Origin: Flavobacterium gelidicaeli | Lineage (GTDB): Bacteria > Bacteroidota > Bacteroidia > Flavobacteriales > Flavobacteriaceae | NCBI RefSeq assembly: GCF_013294005.1 | Contig: NZ_JABSNK010000010.1 | Span: 1 to 64,000 of the forward strand | Reading direction: 5' to 3' | DNA length: 64,000 bases | In this document: positions 18,049-26,717 of the stretch, in pieces | Position numbering within the stretch: the first letter of the stretch is position 1 | How the letters are laid out: each line of letters starts with the position of its first letter | The notes under the pieces: model-generated | Database searches by the model: none | Told to the model about the DNA's origin: nothing | The model's input: only the letters and a program-made list of their open reading frames with translations | Made by a program: the position numbers and the translations under genes

Positions 18049-19245
18049 ATGAAAAAACCAAAGTTCACAATAAATAAAATGGCCACAATTATGGGTGTTT
18101 TATCATTATCATTCACAGCTTGTACCGCTCAAAAAGTGAAAACTACCGCTGTTTCGAAAACAGTAACAACTACTGAAAATGTAACATTAAAAGACGCCTT
18201 TAAAAACTACTTTTTATTAGGTAGTGCTATAAATGATGATATCGTTTCGGGTAAGGATAACGCCTCACAAACTATTATAAAAAGGGAATTTAATACCGTA
18301 ACCCCCGAAAACTGCATGAAAGCGGAAGTAGTATGTCCGTCACCAGGAGTTTATGATTTTACATTGGCTGATGCCTATGTTGCTTTCGCCAAAGAAAACA
18401 AGATGTTCGTTATGGGGCACACCTTGATATGGCACAATCAAACGCCTGCATGGTTTTTTACGAATGATAAAGGAGCGCCAAATTCGCAAGAAGAACAAAA
18501 AGAGCAATTACGTACCCACATCAAAGCGGTTGCTGGTCGCTATGCTGGAAAAGTACAAGCATGGGATGTAGTAAATGAGGTTATAGATGATAATGGCAAA
18601 TACCGACCTACAACATGGGTAAACGGTATTGGCGATGGCGACGAAATGGTTCGATTGGCCTTCAAATATGCAAGTGAATATGCCCCTAACACCGAATTGT
18701 ATTATAATGATTTCAATGCTTGGCGTCCAGAAAAAAGAGACGGAATAGTTCGCATGATCAAGATGCTTCAAGATGCAGGAATCAGAATTGATGGTGTTGG
18801 GATTCAAGCACATTGGGGTTTAAATTTCCCTAAGACGGAATACATTCAAGAAGCGATTGATGCTTATGCGGCATTAGGAATTAAAGTAATGATTACAGAA
18901 TTGGATGTAGATGTATTGCCAATTACCAAAGAAGGTCAAATAACAGGTAAAAGTATGATGGAGCCTCAGTATCAATTAGAGGAGTTCGAAACCTTTTTAG
19001 ATCCTTACAAAAGTGGTTTGCCACAATCTGTAGAAGTGCAATTAGCAAACCGTTACAAAGAATTCTTTGAAATTTTTGTAAAGAACAAAGATAAAATAAG
19101 CAGAGTCACTTTGTGGGGACTGCAAGATGGTATGTCTTGGAAAAATGACTACCCAATTCCTAATAGAACAAATTACCCACTTTTGTACAACAGAAATTTC
19201 GAACCTAAATTGGCGAGACAAGCTGTATTGGAGACTGTGAAATAA
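18049..19245 (+). CDS. GH10 endo-1,4-beta-xylanase, lipoprotein (copy 3 of 3)
   Basis: A 398-residue GH10 xylanase with a lipoprotein signal (lipobox SFTACTAQ). Catalytic residues are Glu177 in DVVNEVID and Glu284 in ITELDVD. GHTLIWHNQ and the C-terminal MSWKNDYPIPNRTNYPLL are the other family signatures. I chose ATG 18049 because it gives a proper signal peptide. An upstream TTG at 18001 in the same frame adds a hydrophobic leader of no obvious use. The last 108 bases (19138-19245) recur at 24600-24707, and more decayed pieces occur near 27104 and 29998, so the 3' end of this gene appears to be a site of repeated insertion or rearrangement. Confidence 0.96.
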   Translation: MKKPKFTINKMATIMGVLSLSFTACTAQKVKTTAVSKTVTTTENVTLKDAFKNYFLLGSAINDDIVSGKDNASQTIIKREFNTVTPENCMKAEVVCPSPGVYDFTLADAYVAFAKENKMFVMGHTLIWHNQTPAWFFTNDKGAPNSQEEQKEQLRTHIKAVAGRYAGKVQAWDVVNEVIDDNGKYRPTTWVNGIGDGDEMVRLAFKYASEYAPNTELYYNDFNAWRPEKRDGIVRMIKMLQDAGIRIDGVGIQAHWGLNFPKTEYIQEAIDAYAALGIKVMITELDVDVLPITKEGQITGKSMMEPQYQLEEFETFLDPYKSGLPQSVEVQLANRYKEFFEIFVKNKDKISRVTLWGLQDGMSWKNDYPIPNRTNYPLLYNRNFEPKLARQAVLETVK

Positions 19246-19281
19246 AATTTGATTGCTAGTTATAATTTTATAAAAAGTAAT

Positions 19282-19310
19282 AAACGCTTCCTGAAAAGGG
19301 AGCGTTTTTT
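19282..19310 (+). terminator. Terminator after third GH10 gene
   Basis: A 10-bp stem (AAACGCTTCC at 19282-19291 with GGGAGCGTTT at 19298-19307, one G-T pair), a six-base loop and a T run. A near-identical copy follows the GH10 relic at 27219-27245, showing that the terminator was duplicated together with the gene end. Confidence 0.85.
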
Positions 19311-19424
19311 GTTTTGGGTGATTTTTGAAATCGAGTTAAAGTTTGAGAATTAGATGAACTACCACTGTTTTTAATTTAAAAATGTTTCTTCGTCTGTTCG
19401 AGTGTTTTATTGAAAAATGCTTGT

Positions 19425-19455
19425 TTGCCGACAGGCGGGTATCGAGAACTTTCCT
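19425..19455. repeat. Dispersed palindromic repeat relic
   Basis: The stretch around 19430-19450 contains GCCGACAGGCGGG followed by TATCGAGAAC, wording I associate with REP-like dispersed repeats of Flavobacterium genomes. Only one partial unit is present. The assignment rests on memory of that repeat type. Confidence 0.35.
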
Positions 19456-19470
19456 CATAAAAGGATAAAT

Positions 19471-19555
19471 AAACGAGGGTAAATTTTACCTTCATTAGTA
19501 AAACGAGAGTAAATTTTCACTATATTTACACTTGAATGATAAACAGAGGTAAAAA
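19471..19555 (+). promoter_or_regulatory. Three iterated sites upstream of the Fic gene, candidate operator
   Basis: Three related sites begin at 19471, 19501 and 19541 (AAACGAGGGTAAA, AAACGAGAGTAAA, AAACAGAGGTAAA). The first contains a perfect 13-base palindrome, GGTAAATTTTACC, at 19478-19490. The arrangement suggests binding of a regulator, possibly the winged-helix tail of the Fic protein itself. A degraded copy of the first site recurs at 27377-27388, where no Fic gene follows. Confidence 0.55.
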
Positions 19556-19579
19556 GTGCCCTTGTTCAAAAGTAGTAGG

Positions 19580-20677
19580 ATGAACAGCAAAAAAAATTAC
19601 AGTCCCGAAATACCGTATAATAATTTGCCTCCATTACCACCTCAGGCGGAAATGGAGAATATAGTAATTCTAAAAAAAACTATCAGTGCTAGTAGAGCGT
19701 TGTCTGAGCTTAAGGGAGCAATAACTAATCTACCAAATCCAACCCTTTTTATTGACACCATCAACTTACAAGAAGCACAAGCGAGTTCGGCAATTGAAAA
19801 TATTATCACTACTCAAGACGAACTATTCAAAGCTTCTATTGCTGATAAAAAAAATGATAATCCAGCCACCAAAGAAGTAATGCATTATAAAGATGCCTTA
19901 TGGTATGGTGTAGAGCAAATTGAAAAAAGACCTATTCTGACCACTAATTTGTTTATCTCCTTAGTGCAAATTATAAAAGAAAATCAAGCTGGTATTCGAA
20001 ATGCACCAGGAACACAATTAAAAAATCCTCTAAGTAATACAGTTGTGTATACACCACCTGAAGGAGAGAATGTGATTAGAGAAAAACTAAAAAATTTAGA
20101 AGAATTCATTCATGCAGAAGACACAATAGATCCATTGGTAAAAATGGCAATTATTCATTATCAGTTCGAAGCGATTCACCCCTTTTTTGATGGGAATGGA
20201 CGTGCCGGAAGAATTATCTTGTTGTTATACCTCAAAATGACAGGTCTATTAGATTTGCCAGCTTTATTTTTAAGCAATTATATTATAGAACACAAAGCAG
20301 AATATTATACCAATCTAAGAAAAGTAACCGAAGATGGCAATTGGGAAGACTGGATTATGTACATGCTAGATATGATAGAGCAAACGGCATTAAAAGGCAG
20401 AGATCAGATTGCAGCAATAGAAAAATTGATGAATGAGATGGCAACTGAAATACAACAAAAATTGCCCAAAATATATTCCAAAGATTTAATGGAAGAATTG
20501 TTTAGGTTACCCTATACCAAAAGAAACCAATTAGAAAAAGCAGGTTTAGGAACTATAAAAACAGTGGGGAACTACCTCAAAGAATTAGAAAATCAAGGCT
20601 TATTAAAAAGTGAACAACTAGGCAAAGAAAAACTATACCTAAATTTTAGATTGTTGGAAGTTTTGAAAAGGAAATAA
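19580..20677 (+). CDS. Fic family protein (AMPylator type) with winged-helix tail
   Basis: A cytoplasmic protein of about 365 residues. The N-terminal region carries a class II inhibitory motif, Ser69-Ser-Ala-Ile-Glu73-Asn74, which in characterised Fic proteins blocks ATP binding. The Fic core has the full active-site loop HPFFDGNGRAGR starting at His200, so nucleotide transfer (usually AMP) to a target hydroxyl is expected. The last 90 residues contain a winged-helix-like segment (RNQLEKAGLGTIKTVGNYLKEL shortened here to its core GTIKTVGNYL) that may bind DNA. The ATG at 19580 is preferred to a GTG at 19556, which would sit inside the third upstream repeat. Such proteins are frequent in accessory regions. 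Targets are unknown. Confidence 0.92.
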   Translation: MNSKKNYSPEIPYNNLPPLPPQAEMENIVILKKTISASRALSELKGAITNLPNPTLFIDTINLQEAQASSAIENIITTQDELFKASIADKKNDNPATKEVMHYKDALWYGVEQIEKRPILTTNLFISLVQIIKENQAGIRNAPGTQLKNPLSNTVVYTPPEGENVIREKLKNLEEFIHAEDTIDPLVKMAIIHYQFEAIHPFFDGNGRAGRIILLLYLKMTGLLDLPALFLSNYIIEHKAEYYTNLRKVTEDGNWEDWIMYMLDMIEQTALKGRDQIAAIEKLMNEMATEIQQKLPKIYSKDLMEELFRLPYTKRNQLEKAGLGTIKTVGNYLKELENQGLLKSEQLGKEKLYLNFRLLEVLKRK

Positions 20678-20744
20678 ATGAGTTACCAAGAAGTTTTTAC
20701 AATAGGTTAATATCTCAATTTAAAAAATTAAAATAAAATTTAAT

Positions 20745-21131
20745 ATGCCAATAATTACAACCGTAGCAATAACATCTTTACTTTCTTCATTAGCTCAAAA
20801 AGGATTAGATAAAGCTTTTGAATCTGGAGTTGATAATATTTCAGGAGATGCTTATAATTGGATAAAATCATTATTTTACAATAATAATGAACCGAAGAAA
20901 ATTTTGAAAGAATTACAGGGAGACCCTCAAAACTTAGAAAAATTTGGTAATGCTGTCGCAATTATTAATAATTCTATTGAAGACGATCCAAAATTCGAGG
21001 GTTATTTGAAAGAAATTCTTTTAAAACTGCCAAATATTGAAAATACTATTTCTAATAGTAAAAACGTGAATACAGGAAATGTGAACACAGAAGGAGGAGA
21101 TTTTAGAATTGGAGATAATTATGGAAACTAA
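20745..21131 (+). CDS. Small helical protein with C-terminal amyloid-like motif (candidate effector)
   Basis: A 128-residue protein without a signal peptide. The first 30 residues are hydrophobic and helical (ITTVAITSLLSSLAQKG), followed by charged helices up to about residue 105. The last 20 residues carry an Asn/Gly-rich motif, NTGN-V, then FRIGDNYGN. This resembles the beta-solenoid amyloid signalling motifs of fungal HET-s/NWD2 and bacterial NLR pairs, and a matching motif opens the next gene (NTGTIHANN then IGDQY). In described pairs, a small membrane-active effector carries the motif at its C terminus and a receptor carries it at its N terminus, exactly as here. The gene overlaps the next by 11 bases. 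I know no family name. The cell-death role is inference. Confidence 0.6.
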   Translation: MPIITTVAITSLLSSLAQKGLDKAFESGVDNISGDAYNWIKSLFYNNNEPKKILKELQGDPQNLEKFGNAVAIINNSIEDDPKFEGYLKEILLKLPNIENTISNSKNVNTGNVNTEGGDFRIGDNYGN

Positions 21132-23727
21132 AAATTCAAATACTGGAACTATTCATGCTAATAATGTTGGCATTGGCGATCAATATGTAACAAACTTATT
21201 TGAAGGTTTATCTTTTCTTTTATCTGATTATCATGCACAGATAAAAACCATCTATAACTTGATTTTGGAATTCAAACCCAAAACAGCACTCCACTTACTT
21301 ATTGATTTGGAAAAGCGTGTGAAGGAAAGTAATATTCCTAAGAACGACAAAATAGAAAGTAAAATACTCTTCTTTAAAGCGCTTTGTAAAAGAGAATTGG
21401 AAAATTTCACTAAAGAAGAATCTGCATTAGATTTCATTAAAGCTTTCAACTTAAACAATAAAGATGAGGAGTTAAAAATTAGAGCATGTATTGAATATCT
21501 CAATATTGCTGATAAAAGTAAAGCAATAGAATTAGCAGATGAAATTTTAACTTTAGATAATTATAATGCAACCGCTTGGTTTGTAAAATCAATATCATCT
21601 GATGATATTAAGTCTTTTTTTCTATCCATTCCTAAGATTTTTTTTGAAAGTTGCAATTTCCAGCACAGTATAATTTATAACCTATTTGGTAAACAATTAA
21701 AAAATCTAAACGATTTACAGCATTACAACCTTAAATTATCATTTGATTTTGATAAATATAAAGAAGTTACTTTTCAAAACAAACAAGCATGGATAATAGA
21801 TCTCGATCTATTAATAAATACGATTATCAATAAAGCTACTGTTAAATTTATTTCGGGAAAAAACTTCATTATTGAAAATGACCCTGAATTAATTAAAGCA
21901 ATAAGTCTATTGGAAGTTTATATAAAAAGTTTAGAATCAACAGAAATTTCGCATAGTACATTACATCAAAAATTTTATTTGAATTATCTGAAATATTTAA
22001 ATTCAAATGATGAAGTAGCTTATAAATCTTTGGAGCAGCAGTACAATGAATTGGCTAAACCTTATTGGTTTTACACACTTTTTTATTGTCAATTAGCAAA
22101 TCACAAAGAAGAGTTTCAAATATCATTAGATTGTCTATTGGAATACGAACAATTGAAAGGTGAATTGCATTCAGAATTCTATCTTTTTAAATCAGTTGTT
22201 CTTCATTTCCTTTCAAGGAACGATGAAATCGATACTCTTTTTGATGATTACCTAAAGTCAATTGATATAATCGATGAAAAACACTTGTTTAATTTGATAA
22301 ATGCTTTTTTTAATATTCAGCAACATTTTAATGATGAAGATAAGTTTGTAATTCAACTTGGAAAAGTTTTAGATAAAAAATTTTCTTTTGATGATTTAAA
22401 AGTATTATTTAAAGTAACTATTGAATTAATATATATTAGAAAGTATGATAAAGAAGAAATTTTTTATTCCTTAAATTCTATTAAAAATAATAATCAATTT
22501 GATGTTATTTGTAAAAATTTAATCGCAAAAAATATAGATAAGCTTGACAAGCCACTTGATGCTTTAAATTTCATGGATACTTATATTGATAAAAATATCG
22601 TATCCGAATCACTTAAATTGTATATATTTTTTCTTCATAATTTATTACAAAATAAAAAAGATACTCCAAAAGGGAAAGCAAGTGAATTAATAGCATTATT
22701 GAAGTTTTGGAGAGTGAATAGCGATTATATAGATGAAAATTTATTACGTATTGAGCATGATTTATACGGAAAAATAAATGATTTAGATAATCTTGAAAAA
22801 ATAGATGAATTACTATATTATAATTTTCCGGAGAATTTATATTATTTACATTTCTATCTCGCTGTATTGGAGAGAAAATCTAATTTTTATAAAATTAAAG
22901 AAATTTCCAAATCAATTCCTACTATATACGAGAATGAAAGTATTGGTATTGCTATTAGTGGTGTACTGTTAAGAAATAAAAACAATACTAAAAAAGGATT
23001 TGAAATATTATACAATCTAGCGATAGATCATAATAATACAGCAGCAAGACAAAATTATTTTGGTGGTTCTTTGTTGTTTAGTGAATATTTTAAACATTAT
23101 GATTCAATTGAATTAGGTCATTGGGTAATCCATAATGTTGATGGGAAGAAAGAAAAGAGACAAATTGTAAAATCTGAAGGAATTCAAAAGGAATTTTTAG
23201 GTAAAAAAGCAGGTGATAAATTTACTAATGTTAGTTCATTGATGAAAAGACATAGTGTCATTGAAATAATCGAAATTTTCAATGATGCATTAAACCTATT
23301 TAGAGATATCGCAAATGAAGCTGATAATCCTATTAATGAGTTAGGATTTCAATCTTTACAACTACCTTCAGATATAAATGATTTTCCAAAATTTCTAGTT
23401 GAACAATTTGGTAGCAGTGGGACTGAAGAAAAACTCAGGATAGATAAACTTTTGGTGGAATATCACAATTATCAAATTGGTTTTATTACAATTGTAAATG
23501 CTGTATTCAGAAGTAAATTTATTGATGCTTACATGCATCTAACTGGAAATATTGGTAGTAGGTTCACCACTATACCAAATATATTTACGGCGGAAATAAA
23601 TAAAGAAAATGATACAGTAAGATTTGTGTTGGATTTTAGTTCAATAATGCTCTTTTATTTTTTGGAAAAAGAATTGAATTTTAAATTCAAACATAAATTT
23701 ATTATTTCACAAGACACAAAGTTTTAA
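21121..23727 (+). CDS. Conflict-system-like protein: amyloid motif, TPR-like repeats, GreA/B-C-like and partial PIN-like domain
   Basis: An 868-residue product, starting at ATG 21121 inside the end of the previous gene (an alternative TTG at 21109 is less likely). Residues 5-22 hold the motif shared with the preceding protein. Residues about 30-640 are alpha-helical, with tetratricopeptide-like spacing such as KAIELADEILTLDNYNATAW. Residues about 666-710 read RQIVKSEGIQKEFLGKKAGD, which resembles the C-terminal domain of GreA/GreB factors. From Asp838 (FVLDFSSIM) a PIN-nuclease-like fold begins but is cut by TAA at 23725, and the same frame continues for 265 codons. I recall TPR plus GreAB-C plus PIN proteins being described among predicted biological conflict systems. 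The amyloid link and the break are the unusual points. Confidence 0.65.
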   Translation: METKNSNTGTIHANNVGIGDQYVTNLFEGLSFLLSDYHAQIKTIYNLILEFKPKTALHLLIDLEKRVKESNIPKNDKIESKILFFKALCKRELENFTKEESALDFIKAFNLNNKDEELKIRACIEYLNIADKSKAIELADEILTLDNYNATAWFVKSISSDDIKSFFLSIPKIFFESCNFQHSIIYNLFGKQLKNLNDLQHYNLKLSFDFDKYKEVTFQNKQAWIIDLDLLINTIINKATVKFISGKNFIIENDPELIKAISLLEVYIKSLESTEISHSTLHQKFYLNYLKYLNSNDEVAYKSLEQQYNELAKPYWFYTLFYCQLANHKEEFQISLDCLLEYEQLKGELHSEFYLFKSVVLHFLSRNDEIDTLFDDYLKSIDIIDEKHLFNLINAFFNIQQHFNDEDKFVIQLGKVLDKKFSFDDLKVLFKVTIELIYIRKYDKEEIFYSLNSIKNNNQFDVICKNLIAKNIDKLDKPLDALNFMDTYIDKNIVSESLKLYIFFLHNLLQNKKDTPKGKASELIALLKFWRVNSDYIDENLLRIEHDLYGKINDLDNLEKIDELLYYNFPENLYYLHFYLAVLERKSNFYKIKEISKSIPTIYENESIGIAISGVLLRNKNNTKKGFEILYNLAIDHNNTAARQNYFGGSLLFSEYFKHYDSIELGHWVIHNVDGKKEKRQIVKSEGIQKEFLGKKAGDKFTNVSSLMKRHSVIEIIEIFNDALNLFRDIANEADNPINELGFQSLQLPSDINDFPKFLVEQFGSSGTEEKLRIDKLLVEYHNYQIGFITIVNAVFRSKFIDAYMHLTGNIGSRFTTIPNIFTAEINKENDTVRFVLDFSSIMLFYFLEKELNFKFKHKFIISQDTKF

Positions 23728-24525
23728 ATTGAAAGTGAAGTTGCTAAAATAACAAATTCCCCAGAATCTACTTTAAGTGTGAATATAACAACTGAGGGTG
23801 TTAAAAACCATATTTATCCTGAAGGTATCAATAAAAAGAAAATAGAATTTTTAAAATCAATAATTAATTGGTTAGAGAATAATTGTGAAATTGACTTAGT
23901 TGCAGAAAAATTAGATGTAATATTAAAGCTTTCTGAAAAAGAAGGAAAAATTGAAAGTGGTGTTATGAATAATTTGATTGATTCATTGTATCTTTCAATA
24001 AGAGAAAATCATAGATTCATTAGTAGTGACGTTTCTGTTTATTTGTTTGAGACTAATAAAATTAATAATAACTATTTAAATCCAGAAAAATATCTATTAG
24101 CCTACTATCCAGAAAAATGTAATTCTAGTTTATATAGATTCTTGTTGAAATCAAATTATTTAGGAATTGATATAGGTTTTCAAACCTTAAGAGATGAGTT
24201 CATTGCCTTCATAACAAATAGGGAGAATTACTATTCATTGGCTTTAGAAAATTTACAATTTTCGGTTAACAACAACCCTAATATAATTTTAACCTGCCTT
24301 AAATTTATTAATTATTTGTATTCTACTGCCTTACCGCTAGCTACAAAAAATAAATATGCTTTTGAAATATTTAGCAATTCATTACAAGGTATGGAATTTG
24401 ATTTGATTAATGAATATCATTTTTTTCTAACAAAACAAAGCAAATTTTTAGAACCTAATCTCAGTAAAATTCTAAATATATTTTGCATTTGTATTAATTT
24501 AAAAACATACTCGACCGTCCAGTAA
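23728..24525 (+). pseudogene. Detached C-terminal part of the TPR/GreAB-C/PIN-like protein
   Basis: This frame is in phase with the 21121 gene and separated from it only by the TAA at 23725-23727. It continues at once with IESEVAKI, as expected for a PIN-like domain, and carries a later acidic strand FISSDVSVYLFE that could provide the remaining metal ligands. The first possible internal start (GTG 23779) would give 248 residues with no independent identity. I therefore read it as the cut-off end of a roughly 1134-residue protein. It may still be made as a separate chain, which cannot be excluded. Confidence 0.65.
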
Positions 24526-24599
24526 TTCAAGAAGCTAGTTCGTTTATAATTTTGTGAATCTTACCTCGCTACCGCACGAATCCTTCTGTGTAGTAAGGA

Positions 24600-24707
24600 T
24601 GGAAAAACGACTACCCAATTCCCAATAGAACAAACTACCCACTTTTGTACAATAGAAATTTTGAACCTAAATTGGCGAGACAGGCTGTATTGGAGACTGT
24701 GAAATAG
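24600..24707 (+). pseudogene. 3'-terminal fragment of a GH10 xylanase gene
   Basis: These 108 bases match 19138-19245 at 101 positions (about 94%). All seven differences are synonymous, including TAA to TAG at the stop, so the fragment still encodes the same 35 C-terminal residues (WKNDYPIPNRT onward). Homology begins sharply at the Trp codon. A locally decaying duplicate should show random changes. This pattern instead points to an allele that diverged while functional, consistent with arrival by recombination or displacement by an inserted segment. Confidence 0.9.
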
Positions 24708-24807
24708 AAGTTCTGGTTAGGATTTTTATCGAAATTTCTAGCGTCGTATTAATCAATATACGTTGAATTAATGATAATTACAGTTGTATAATTGTTTTAA
24801 AAATATA

Positions 24808-24839
24808 AAACCTCGAAAATCTTAGTGTTTTCGAGGTTT
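24808..24839. terminator. Bidirectional terminator between convergent genes
   Basis: A perfect 12-bp inverted repeat, AAACCTCGAAAA at 24808-24819 and its complement at 24828-24839, around an 8-base loop, with A and T runs on each side. It lies between the plus-strand island and the minus-strand beta-barrel gene. Confidence 0.85.
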
Positions 24840-24938
24840 CTTAGTGTTTACATCTTTTTTCAGGATAATATTCATCATGAAACTATTGTTGAATTTTAAC
24901 TCATAGTTCAGGATGTGAATTATTGGGATTATTGCAAT

Positions 24939-25493
24939 TTAGAAAAAGAAATAACCAACAGATAATTGCAGTACTCCGTTTGTGTATTTATTTGACGAAT
25001 TGTCAACTTTATTGATGTTAGATACCCCCATATTGTATCTTGCACCAAAATTAAGACCATTGTCTAGTTTATAACCTAGACCAAAATTAACGCCAAAATC
25101 AACAGACTTAAACGAATCTTTTACATTAATACTTTCGTTTTTAGCAGACAACAAATAGCCTATTTGCGGTCCAGCTTCCACACTGAATCCTTTTATTACA
25201 TAATATTTCCCCATCAAAGGAACATTTAAATAGCCTAAAGCAACTGTATTATCATTGAAGCTATATCCCTGGCCAGAATATAACAACTCAGGTTGGAATG
25301 AAAATTTATCGGAAATTGGAATTTCTGATAAAACACCAAAATTGAACGATGTTACAGCATCAAAATTTTTGGTGTTATCTCCGCTGATATTTGCAAAGTT
25401 TAAACCTCCTTTAATACCAAAATTGATTTTTTGTGCATTAACATTTGTAAATCCTAAAACTGTAAGAACAGCTAGTGTCAAAATTTTTTTCAT
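24939..25493 (-). CDS. Outer-membrane beta-barrel (porin family) protein
   Basis: A 184-residue outer-membrane protein with a signal peptide ending at NVNAQK and eight or so amphipathic strands, matching the small beta-barrel family common in Bacteroidota (KINFGIKGGLNFANISG near the start, FSFQPELLYSGQGYSF in the middle, terminal aromatic residues LSVGYFFF). The C-terminal Phe suits Bam-dependent assembly. Function is unknown. These proteins are often stress- or host-related in annotation but rarely characterised. It is followed upstream in the same direction by an AraC regulator at 25581, which may control it. Confidence 0.88.
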   Translation of the reverse strand: MKKILTLAVLTVLGFTNVNAQKINFGIKGGLNFANISGDNTKNFDAVTSFNFGVLSEIPISDKFSFQPELLYSGQGYSFNDNTVALGYLNVPLMGKYYVIKGFSVEAGPQIGYLLSAKNESINVKDSFKSVDFGVNFGLGYKLDNGLNFGARYNMGVSNINKVDNSSNKYTNGVLQLSVGYFFF

Positions 25494-25580
25494 AAAATGT
25501 GATTTGAATTATTTTAAGCAAAATTGAAGCAAATAGAATAGCTAAAGGTCTCAAAAGCTTAAAAGTGTATAAATTGGTAC

Positions 25581-26717
25581 TTATTTATTGGCGTTTTTAT
25601 ATTCATTTGGTGTTTGACTAGTCATTTTTTTAAAGGAATTGTAAAAAGTTGTCTTTGATGTAAAACCAGATTCCAATCCAATTGTCAACAAATTATAATT
25701 TTCATATTCAGAATTTGAGATCATTTCTTTGACCGCTTCAATCCGATAGTTATTGATATAATTGGCAAAGTTATCACCTGTTATGCTATTTATAATTTGG
25801 GAAAGATAACCTGGACTAATGCCTAGTTTTTCAGCAACTTTCTCTCGGTTTAATGTGCTGTCTGTGTAAATATGTTGCTCTTTGCAAAGTGATTCTAGTT
25901 TTTGATAATAAATATTGTCTGCAGTAATTGATTCTTTCTGTTCTTCGGGTCTATTATTTTTTATGATTGGAAGTTCGTGATCATAAAGCGTTAAATCGGT
26001 ATTTAAAAAAGTAGTAACAGCATCTTTGTTTTTGGCCAATTTGTATTTGTAAATACCTATATAAGCTATCCAGTGAATTAAAAATGTAGCCACCAAGGCC
26101 AATGTACTCATGGAGTTAGAAATGTCATAGTTAAGAAGTAAACCGATTAGTGCAGCACTTAGCCATGCAAATAGTAGTAATGAGGCGATGGTTAATAAGG
26201 TGAGTATCCAATTTTTTTCTTGTGAATCTTTTAAATCTTTTATCTTGGAAAAAGAATAAATCGAAAGAAATGGGATGAATGTAACAGCTAATAAAAGATG
26301 AATCAGACTAAAAATTTGGATTACAAATATTCCTGTTTCAGAAAAAGTAACCGCTTCTACAATATGATCAAGACTGTATATTAAGGCAAGGGTTGCGGAT
26401 AATGCAAACGGAATATAGTACAAATAACTTCGTTGTTTAACTTTTGAGGTTTTATCGATGCGATTGATTACAAACAAAAATAGAAAAACAGGTATCAAAA
26501 AAACCCACTCGATGTCGTCAATAAATTGCAGAATAGGGTAGGAGGTGAATACGTGTTGAATTTCACTAACATGTTTCAGTAATTCTATTGACAGCGTAAA
26601 TAGCAAATAGGCTAAATATTTATTTGAGTTACTATTGAATAGTGAAGACTTTATTATAATAAATCCTAAGACAATTCCCTGAAAAATCGCAATATTTAAA
26701 AGTGCTATGTAGATCAA
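25581..26717 (-). CDS. AraC-family regulator with N-terminal membrane segments
   Basis: A 378-residue protein. Residues 1 to about 225 contain seven or so hydrophobic helices (for example IYIALLNIAIFQGIVLGFII, then later LLTIASLLLFAWLSAALIGLL cut short here). The C-terminal 110 residues form an AraC DNA-binding domain with LNREKVAEKLGISPGYLSQI and the second helix-turn-helix TIGLESGFTSKTTFYNSFKK in part. Such membrane-bound AraC proteins are common in Flavobacteriia and probably sense a membrane signal. Its neighbour in the same direction, 87 bases downstream, is the beta-barrel gene, a plausible target. Confidence 0.9.
   Translation of the reverse strand: MIYIALLNIAIFQGIVLGFIIIKSSLFNSNSNKYLAYLLFTLSIELLKHVSEIQHVFTSYPILQFIDDIEWVFLIPVFLFLFVINRIDKTSKVKQRSYLYYIPFALSATLALIYSLDHIVEAVTFSETGIFVIQIFSLIHLLLAVTFIPFLSIYSFSKIKDLKDSQEKNWILTLLTIASLLLFAWLSAALIGLLLNYDISNSMSTLALVATFLIHWIAYIGIYKYKLAKNKDAVTTFLNTDLTLYDHELPIIKNNRPEEQKESITADNIYYQKLESLCKEQHIYTDSTLNREKVAEKLGISPGYLSQIINSITGDNFANYINNYRIEAVKEMISNSEYENYNLLTIGLESGFTSKTTFYNSFKKMTSQTPNEYKNANK

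Larger units (their letters stand above)
24526..24938. other. Intergenic region with GH10 3'-end copy and terminator
   Basis: A 413-base stretch without a gene. It holds a motif around 24575-24598 (CACGAATCCTT then TGTGTAGT) that recurs before the relic near 29990, the GH10 3'-end copy at 24600-24707, a plain AT-rich section and a bidirectional terminator at 24808-24839. Confidence 0.7.

Noticed and set aside
19246..24599. Integrase-driven island
   Set aside because: The flanking direct repeats fit such an event, but no integrase, relaxase or recombinase gene is present, so only the repeat evidence is reported.
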